NCBI RefSeq assembly: GCF_004217175.1
Contig: NZ_SHKI01000006.1
Location: 186,001 to 250,000, forward strand
DNA length: 64,000 nucleotides
Origin: Leucobacter luti
GTDB taxonomy: Bacteria; Actinomycetota; Actinomycetes; Actinomycetales; Microbacteriaceae
Reading direction: 5' to 3'
Shown here: positions 58,711-64,000 of the stretch, one piece after another
Layout: every line of letters begins with the position of its first letter
Numbering within the stretch: the stretch's first letter is position 1
Notes under the pieces: model-generated
What the model was told of the DNA's origin: nothing
Database searches by the model: none
What the model saw: the letters and a program-made list of their open reading frames with translations, nothing else
Translations under genes and position numbers: made by a program

Positions 58711-59535
58711 ATGGAACTCACCCGCACCTCGGACCTGCTGCCGCGCGTGATCTGGCGGGAGAGCTCGCCCTCGACGAACGCTGAGCTGCGCGAGCTCGCG
58801 CGGGCAGCGGATGCGCCACTGCCCGACGGCACGATGCTCCTCACCTCCGACCAGACGGCGGGGCGCGGGCGCCTCGACCGCGGCTGGGTCACGCCGCCCG
58901 GGCAGTCGCTCGCGGTGTCGGTGCTGGTGCGCGGTGCCGACGCCGGCGTGGGGTTGAGCTGGCTGCCGCTGCTCGTCGGCTCGGCGATGAGCACGGCGCT
59001 GCAGCGCCGCTTCGGGCCCGGCATGCGCGTTGGCGTGAAGTGGCCGAACGATGTGCACGTGCGCGACGAGGAAGACGCGATCGCGGGGCGACCGGGGCAG
59101 AAGCTGTGTGGGATCCTCTGCGAGGTGCTCCCAGACGGCGCGGTCGTCGTCGGCACCGGCATCAACCTGCTGATTCCCGAGGAAGAGCTGCCGACCGGCC
59201 GCGCCTCGTCGCTGCTCGCCGCCGGCGCCGACGTTGGCGGGGCTGTGACGGTCTTCGATCCGGCGGGCACGGAGCTCGCGGACACCATCCTGAGTGACTA
59301 CGTGACCGCGCTCCGCGAGCTGCTCGCGCTCGCCGCATCGAACCCCAGCGCGGCCCGGGCGCGCGTGGCGCGGCACTCGCTCACTCTGGGCTCGGAGGTG
59401 CGGGTGCACCTGCCGGGCGACGAGATCGTCGACGGGCGGGCGCGGCAGCTCGCCGCCGACGGCGCGCTGGTGGTGGACCTGCCCACGGGCGGCAGACTCA
59501 CGGTGTCGGCCGGCGACGTCGAGCACCTGCGGTAG
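58711..59535 (+). CDS. birA: Biotin--acetyl-CoA-carboxylase ligase
   Basis: A 274-residue biotin-protein ligase. 'WRESSPSTNAELRELARAAD' is the start, 'TSDQTAGRGRLDRGWVTPPG' the biotinyl-AMP loop (GRGRxxRxW), and 'VKWPNDVHV' plus 'KLCGILCEVLPDGAVVVGTG' complete the core. There is no N-terminal DNA-binding domain, so it is a plain ligase that biotinylates the AccA3-like BCCP. TACCGT ends six bases before ATG 58711, suggesting a leaderless transcript. In related genomes birA is next to accD; here a 7-kb sugar operon separates them. Confidence 0.93.
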   Translation: MELTRTSDLLPRVIWRESSPSTNAELRELARAADAPLPDGTMLLTSDQTAGRGRLDRGWVTPPGQSLAVSVLVRGADAGVGLSWLPLLVGSAMSTALQRRFGPGMRVGVKWPNDVHVRDEEDAIAGRPGQKLCGILCEVLPDGAVVVGTGINLLIPEEELPTGRASSLLAAGADVGGAVTVFDPAGTELADTILSDYVTALRELLALAASNPSAARARVARHSLTLGSEVRVHLPGDEIVDGRARQLAADGALVVDLPTGGRLTVSAGDVEHLR

Positions 59536-59615
59536 TCGGGCGCGGGGCGCCGGGTGACAGGGAGTCGGGTCTCGGGACCTGAGCCGGTGACCAGTCCGCG
59601 CCGCGCAACGACCCG

Positions 59616-59628
59616 TACACTCGTCGGC
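59616..59628 (+). promoter_or_regulatory. -10 element of a leaderless AraC-regulator transcript
   Basis: TACACT at 59616-59621 ends seven bases before ATG 59629; no ribosome site is present. Confidence 0.55.
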
Positions 59629-60510
59629 ATGGCGAACGCGACCCCAGACACCCGCGATCGCGCGATTCCCGGGGCCGCAGCCGCGGCGGCGGCGTGGGCG
59701 CGCGAGCCGGGCACGGTGCTGCGGGGTGCCGACGCATCCTGGGATCGGGTGCCGCACGAGTTCACGATCCTCTCGGGATCGCAGACGGCCGGCGAGCCCC
59801 TCGAGTGGGAGCCGCACACGCACGAGGCTGACGAGCTGGTCTGGACGCGCGGTGGCACGATGTCGGTGCGGGCCGCGGGGCGGATCTTCACGGTGCCGGA
59901 GGGGCGCGGGCTGTGGCTCCCCGCCGGGGTGCAGCACGGCGGCCGCCTCACCGCGCGCGCCGAGCTGTTCACGGCGGTGTTTGCGCCGGGACTCGCACCG
60001 ACGGCGTTCGCGGGTGCGGCAGTGACGGAGATGAGCCCGCTCCTTGAGGCGCTGCTGGAGCATCTCGCGCGGCCCGACCTCGATGCCGCCGCGCGGGCGC
60101 GGGCCGAGGCGGTTGTGTTCGACGTGCTCGAACCGGTGTCGGAGGGGTTCGCGCTGCGGGTGCCGGGCGACGCGCGGATCGACCCGATCGCCACCGCGCT
60201 GCTCGCCGACCCGGCTGACGTGCGCGGCCTCGACGAGTGGGCGCGCGAGCTGGGGGTGAGCGCGCGGACGGTGACGCGCGCGTTCCGCGAGGCGACGGGG
60301 CTGTCATTCGCGCGGTGGCGGATGGTGCTCCGAGTGCATCTCGCGCTCGAACTGCTCGCCGCGGGGGCCGAGGTGCGCGCGGTCTCGGCCCGGCTCGGCT
60401 ACGCGCAGACCAGCACGTTTATCGCGGCGTTCCGCGGCGTGCTGGGGGAGACGCCGGGCGCGTACGTCGAGCGTGGCCGGAAATCCGTATCGCCTGTCTC
60501 TCCATCCTGA
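59629..60510 (+). CDS. AraC family regulator with cupin domain
   Basis: A 293-residue regulator. An N-terminal cupin ('WEPHTHEADELVWTRGG', 'VPEGRGLWLPAGVQHGG') is followed by the C-terminal AraC double helix-turn-helix ('LDEWARELGVSARTVTRAFR', 'FARWRMVLRVHLALELLAAG', 'RLGYAQTSTFIAAFRGVLGE'). It lies just upstream of an iron-box and siderophore importer and may sense a siderophore or iron state, as AraC regulators do in several iron systems. ATG 59629 fits a leaderless start. Confidence 0.88.
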   Translation: MANATPDTRDRAIPGAAAAAAAWAREPGTVLRGADASWDRVPHEFTILSGSQTAGEPLEWEPHTHEADELVWTRGGTMSVRAAGRIFTVPEGRGLWLPAGVQHGGRLTARAELFTAVFAPGLAPTAFAGAAVTEMSPLLEALLEHLARPDLDAAARARAEAVVFDVLEPVSEGFALRVPGDARIDPIATALLADPADVRGLDEWARELGVSARTVTRAFREATGLSFARWRMVLRVHLALELLAAGAEVRAVSARLGYAQTSTFIAAFRGVLGETPGAYVERGRKSVSPVSPS

Positions 60511-60549
60511 TTGCGGACAGCGCCCCGAGTCATTAATCTGATCAAGGCA

Positions 60550-60564
60550 AGGTAACCCTTACCT
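60550..60564. promoter_or_regulatory. DtxR/IdeR-type iron box
   Basis: AGGTAA-CCC-TTACCT, a perfect 6+3+6 palindrome close to the iron-box core AGGTTAGGCTAACCT. It lies 97 bases before the importer genes and should give iron repression. Confidence 0.7.
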
Positions 60565-60660
60565 CCCCAGCGCGTCGTCGATGATCGTGTCGGTTCGGCG
60601 CAGTTCCGGAGCGACCGATCCCTCTGCGTCGCGCCGGCACCGCACCCACGGAATGGACGC

Positions 60661-61554
60661 ATGCCCCCGACACCCGAGCCGCCGCTGAGCCGCCGCCCGC
60701 AGCACGGCGCCACCCTCGCGGGGGAGGACCTCCAACTTCGCTACGGCGCCACCCCGGTGGTTGACCGCGTGACGCTCGAGATCGAGCCGGGCCGTGTCAC
60801 CGCACTCGTTGGCCCCAACGGTAGCGGGAAGTCGACGCTGCTCCGCGGGCTCGCGCGGCTCCACCGGCCCCGCGGCGGTCGCGTGACCCTCTCCGCGCCC
60901 GAGGCGGACGCGCGCGACGCGGCGCTGCTCGGTGCGAGGGCGTTCGCGCGTGAGGTGACCCTGTTCTCGCAGTCGCGGCCGGCCCCACAGGGCGTCACCG
61001 TGCGCGAGGTGATCGCGTTCGGCAGGCACCCGCACCGGCGGGGATTCGGGCGGCTCACACCGGAGGACGCCGCGGCGATCGACCGTGCCGCGACCGTGAC
61101 TGGCGTCTCGGACATGGCCGAGCGCTCCGTGAGCGAGCTCTCCGGCGGCGAGATGCAGCGCGTGTGGCTCGCCGCCTGCCTCGCGCAGGAAACGGGGGTC
61201 GTGCTGCTCGACGAGCCCACGAACCACCTCGACCTGCGCTACCAGTTCGAGACGCTCGATCTCGTCCGGGAGCTTGCCGACGAGCACGGCGTGGCGATCG
61301 GGATCGTGCTGCACGACCTCGATCACGCGGCGCGCGTGGCCGACCGCGTGATCCTGCTGCGCGCCGGCACGGTGTACGCATCCGGCTCGCCGGCTGAGGT
61401 TCTCACCGGACCGCACATCTCCGACGTCTACGAGATCCGGGTCGAGGTCGCGCCCGATCCGCGGACCGGCCTGCTTCGCATTGACCCGATCGGCCGCCGC
61501 AGCTCCGGCGCTCGCCCACAGACACCACCACCCACGAAAGAGGAACGCCAATGA
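60661..61554 (+). CDS. Iron-siderophore ABC transporter ATP-binding protein
   Basis: A 297-residue ATPase. Walker A 'LVGPNGSGKSTLLRGLARLH', signature 'ELSGGEMQRVWLAACLAQE', Walker B 'VVLLDEPTNHLDLRYQFETL' and switch 'VLHDLDHAARVADRV' match FepC/FecE. The D-loop 'NHLD' is the siderophore-uptake form. The C-terminal Pro/Gly-rich tail is longer than usual. It lies downstream of the iron box and is coupled by ATGA to the binding protein, so the three genes form one iron-regulated operon. Confidence 0.92.
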   Translation: MPPTPEPPLSRRPQHGATLAGEDLQLRYGATPVVDRVTLEIEPGRVTALVGPNGSGKSTLLRGLARLHRPRGGRVTLSAPEADARDAALLGARAFAREVTLFSQSRPAPQGVTVREVIAFGRHPHRRGFGRLTPEDAAAIDRAATVTGVSDMAERSVSELSGGEMQRVWLAACLAQETGVVLLDEPTNHLDLRYQFETLDLVRELADEHGVAIGIVLHDLDHAARVADRVILLRAGTVYASGSPAEVLTGPHISDVYEIRVEVAPDPRTGLLRIDPIGRRSSGARPQTPPPTKEERQ

Positions 61555-62609
61555 CCCGCGCCCCCCGCCTGATCCTGACCGCGGCCACGCTGACCGCCGT
61601 CGCGCTGACCGCCGTCGGCTGCGGCACCACCACCGTTGAGAGTCCGTCCGGTGCCGCGCCCGCGGCAACGTCCCAGGCATGCGTCGATGACACGACCGCC
61701 ACCTCGACCGACCCGGTCACGATCACCGACGGCGTCGGTCGCACCGTTGAGCTCGATCGTCCGGCCGAGCGCGTCGCGGTGCTCGAGTGGCAGCAGATCG
61801 AGGACGCGCTCACGCTCTGCGTCGCGCCCGTCGCGGTGTCCGACGTCGCCGGGTACGAGACATACGTGCAGGCGGAGCCGCTCCCCGAGGGGGTCGTCGA
61901 CGTGGGCACGCGCGGCGAACCGGACCTCGACGCGCTCTACGCCGCCGAGCCCGACCTCATCATCGTCGAGGCGTTCAGCGCCGACGACGAGCTGATCGCG
62001 CAGCTCGAGAGGCGCGACGTACCGGTGCTCGCCACGGTCGGCGCCGACGGGGCAGACCCGATCGGCAACATGAAGCACGTGTTCTCGACAATCGCGGAGG
62101 CGACCGGCCGTACCGAGCGCGCCGACGTGGTCCTCGACGAGTTCGACGAGCACCTCGCCGCCGCGCAGCAGGAGGTCGCCGCGGTAGACCTGCCCACGCG
62201 CGATTTCCTGTTCTTCGACGGGTGGATCGAGGGCGGCAACGTGGTGATCCGGCCCTACGGCCAGGGTGCGCTGTTCACCGCGCTCGGCGAAGAGCTGGGG
62301 CTCACCTCGGCCTGGACCGACGAGATCAACGACGCGTACGGCGACGGTGGGGTCGACCCCGCGTACGGCCTCGCGCAGACCGACATCGAGGGGCTCACCG
62401 CCGTGGGTGAGGCGAACCTCTTCTACTCGAACGATGACACCCCTGACAGCTACGTGACGGAGCTCGAGAAGAGCCCGATCTGGACCGCGCTGCCCGCGGT
62501 CGCCGACGGGCGGGCGCAGCCGTTCCCCGCCGGTGTCTGGGGCGCAGGCGGCCCGCTGTCGAACCAGCAGGCGATCGACGCCTACGTCGACATCCTGACC
62601 GCCAAGTGA
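61551..62609 (+). CDS. Iron-siderophore substrate-binding lipoprotein
   Basis: A 352-residue binding protein. The lipoprotein signal ends at 'VALTAVGCG' (Cys ~24). 'TITDGVGRTVELDRPAERVA' is the standard FepB/FecB entry, 'EPDLDALYAAEPDLIIVEAF' follows, and 'EGLTAVGEANLFYSNDDTPD' continues the C-lobe. It captures Fe-siderophore outside the membrane for the FhuB-like permease. Overlaps of four bases on both sides (ATGA, then GTGA) bind it into the operon. The siderophore type is not predictable. Confidence 0.92.
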   Translation: MTRAPRLILTAATLTAVALTAVGCGTTTVESPSGAAPAATSQACVDDTTATSTDPVTITDGVGRTVELDRPAERVAVLEWQQIEDALTLCVAPVAVSDVAGYETYVQAEPLPEGVVDVGTRGEPDLDALYAAEPDLIIVEAFSADDELIAQLERRDVPVLATVGADGADPIGNMKHVFSTIAEATGRTERADVVLDEFDEHLAAAQQEVAAVDLPTRDFLFFDGWIEGGNVVIRPYGQGALFTALGEELGLTSAWTDEINDAYGDGGVDPAYGLAQTDIEGLTAVGEANLFYSNDDTPDSYVTELEKSPIWTALPAVADGRAQPFPAGVWGAGGPLSNQQAIDAYVDILTAK

Positions 62610-64000
62610 CCCGGTCGCGCACCGGGGCCGCGCCCGCGGCGGCCCCGGCCGCGACCGGATCGACCGGGCCGCGCGGCCGGCGCGGGTTTCCCGCCGCGAT
62701 CGGCGTGCTGTTCGCGCTGCTCCTCGCGGTCGCCGCGGCCGGTCTGTGGCACCTCACGCAGGGCACCTCAGGCGTGGGCGGCTGGGACCTGCTGCGCGCG
62801 CTCGCGGGATCCGGGGAGCGCGTCGGGGGCGTGCCGGTCGCCGACGTCTTCGCTGGATCGCGCCTGCCCAGGCTCCTCGCCGGGGTCGCGGTCGGGTTCG
62901 CGCTCGGCGCCGCCGGAGCCCTGCTCCAGTCGGTCACGCGCAACACGCTCGCGGCTCCGGACACGCTCGCGGTGACCGCCGGAGCGTACTTCGCACTCGC
63001 GCTCGTCGCCGCGTTCAGGCTCTCGATCCCGCTGTGGGCGTCTGGGCTCGTCGCGTTTGCCGGCGGCATGATCGCTGCGCTCGCGGTGCTCGCGCTGGCC
63101 GGTCGCGCGGCGGTCGGCGCCACAACGCGCCTCATTCTTGCCGGCTCGGCGATGGCGATGGCGCTCGACTCCGCGACCGCCATGCTCCTCATCCTCTTCC
63201 GTGAGAACACAACCGGGCTGTTCGCCTGGGGAAGCGGCTCTCTCGGGCAGCTCAACATCGACGCGGCGCTGCGGGCGGCGCCGCTCATCGCCGTGGTCTG
63301 CGGCGTCGCGCTGCTCTGTGCGCGCCGCCTCGACGTGCTCCGGCTCGGTGACGACACCGCGGCAGCGCTCGGCGTTCCGGTGCGCACCACGCGCCTCGTG
63401 GCGATCGCCTGCGCCGTGCTGCTGACTTCTACCGCGGTCACGCTCGCCGGGCCGATCGCGTTCGTTGGCCTCGCGGCGCCCGTGGTCGCCCGGCTCATCG
63501 CCGCCCGCGTGCGCGGGCTCAATCGGCACCTGCTCCTGATCCCCGCGTCCGGTCTCCTCGGTGCCCTGCTCGTGATCGTCGCCGATGCGGTGCTGCGTGC
63601 CATCCTCGGGGCTGAGGGTGCGTCCGCGATCCCCACCGGCGTCCCCACCGCACTGCTGGGCGGCGTGATGATCGTGATCCTCGCGCTGCGCCTGCGCGAC
63701 GCCGGTGGGATCCGGCAGCCGCCGCAGGCGCGGGTGGGCGCGCGCTCGGGCCGCCGGTTCCGGATCACGGCAGGTGCCGCCGCGGTGCTGCTCGTCGCCG
63801 TGGCCGCGGTGGGACTGCTCGCCGGGAGCCTCTGGCTGCAAACGGGCGACCTGGCGCTCTGGGTGCAGGGCAGCGCGCCAGACCTCGTGGCGCGCGCGCT
63901 CGACGAGCGTGCCCCGCGGGTGACCGCCGCGGTGCTCGGCGGGGCCGCCCTCGCGCTGGCCGGCTGCGTGGTCCAGGGCACCGTGCGCAACCCGCTCGCG
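62606..64000 (+). CDS. Fused double FecCD-type iron-siderophore permease (3' truncated)
   Basis: Open to the window end: 465 codons present. Residues ~25-370 form a complete FecCD permease ('SRLPRLLAGVAVGFALGAAG', 'VTRNTLAAPDTLAVTAGAYF', 'AFVGLAAPVVARLIAARVRG', 'IPTGVPTALLGGVMIVI'). After a basic linker at ~375-390 a second permease begins ('RAPRVTAAVLGGAALALAGC', 'VVQGTVRNPLA'). So the two half-permeases are fused, as in FhuB, allowing a single-chain channel for the ATPase and lipoprotein upstream. GTG 62606 overlaps the previous stop by GTGA. Confidence 0.88.
   Translation, partial: MTRSRTGAAPAAAPAATGSTGPRGRRGFPAAIGVLFALLLAVAAAGLWHLTQGTSGVGGWDLLRALAGSGERVGGVPVADVFAGSRLPRLLAGVAVGFALGAAGALLQSVTRNTLAAPDTLAVTAGAYFALALVAAFRLSIPLWASGLVAFAGGMIAALAVLALAGRAAVGATTRLILAGSAMAMALDSATAMLLILFRENTTGLFAWGSGSLGQLNIDAALRAAPLIAVVCGVALLCARRLDVLRLGDDTAAALGVPVRTTRLVAIACAVLLTSTAVTLAGPIAFVGLAAPVVARLIAARVRGLNRHLLLIPASGLLGALLVIVADAVLRAILGAEGASAIPTGVPTALLGGVMIVILALRLRDAGGIRQPPQARVGARSGRRFRITAGAAAVLLVAVAAVGLLAGSLWLQTGDLALWVQGSAPDLVARALDERAPRVTAAVLGGAALALAGCVVQGTVRNPLA

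Overview
The window is high-GC, densely coded DNA from an actinobacterium. Many start codons are GTG or TTG, several genes look leaderless (a TANNNT -10 hexamer 6-7 bases before the start codon), and the acyl-CoA carboxylase set (AccA3-, AccD5- and AccE-like plus BirA) and a HadA/HadB-like hotdog pair before murB are actinobacterial. The order pgm-pheA-lipid kinase-serS-HAD-tRNA-Ser and the LAxTG surface anchor suggest Microbacteriaceae, perhaps near Leucobacter. The genus is a guess. Most of the window is chromosomal housekeeping. No rRNA, transposase, phage gene or CRISPR array was seen.

Layout. 0-5 kb: end of a family III CoA-transferase coupled to a fused carboxyltransferase, then a self-regulated MarR gene with a MATE exporter, then a HAD phosphatase. 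5-12 kb: pgm, pheA, a diacylglycerol-kinase-like gene, serS, a Cof-type HAD and tRNA-Ser. 12-16.6 kb: two TetR genes, each divergent from its probable target (a zinc alcohol dehydrogenase; a DUF1304 membrane protein), an NADP-dependent reductase, a small membrane protein, tRNA-Thr and tRNA-Met. 16.8-23.2 kb: a large LuxR-type regulator, a 600-base gap rich in signals, a 91-residue protein with a zinc anti-sigma-like motif, and a wall-anchored beta-helix/MucBP adhesin. 23-34.5 kb: a flavin monooxygenase, an MHS transporter, an Eis-like acetyltransferase, the AccA3-like biotin carboxylase, a DUF937 protein, hadA-hadB-murB, and DUF2520-panC-panB. 34.8-43.6 kb: a minus-strand run for sulfur amino acids (metY-like, malY-like), an HGSNAT/DUF1624-like membrane protein and a SulP permease, then a Dcu-type C4-dicarboxylate carrier and an N-formylglutamate amidohydrolase. 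43.6-51.7 kb: a META protein, a divergent RimB-like peptidase / RimK pair in which RimK carries an extra RCK_C-like domain, YceI, DUF4287, dgt, a NUDIX CoA pyrophosphatase, and accE-accD. 51.9-58.6 kb: a seven-gene pentose operon (ribokinase, ABC importer, RbsD, DeoC-like aldolase, GntR) inserted between accD and birA. 58.7-64 kb: birA, an AraC regulator and an iron-box siderophore importer that runs off the window.

The points most worth pursuing are: the RimK-RCK_C fusion beside a retropepsin-like RimB; the pentose operon that reads as a deoxyribose or related-sugar pathway with a diverged DeoC; the surface-adhesin neighbourhood with its zinc-motif protein and unexplained intergenic signals; and the triplicated hairpin that forms the end of pheA. 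Start codons were chosen from ribosome-binding sites, overlaps or -10 spacing, so several differ from the longest open frame.
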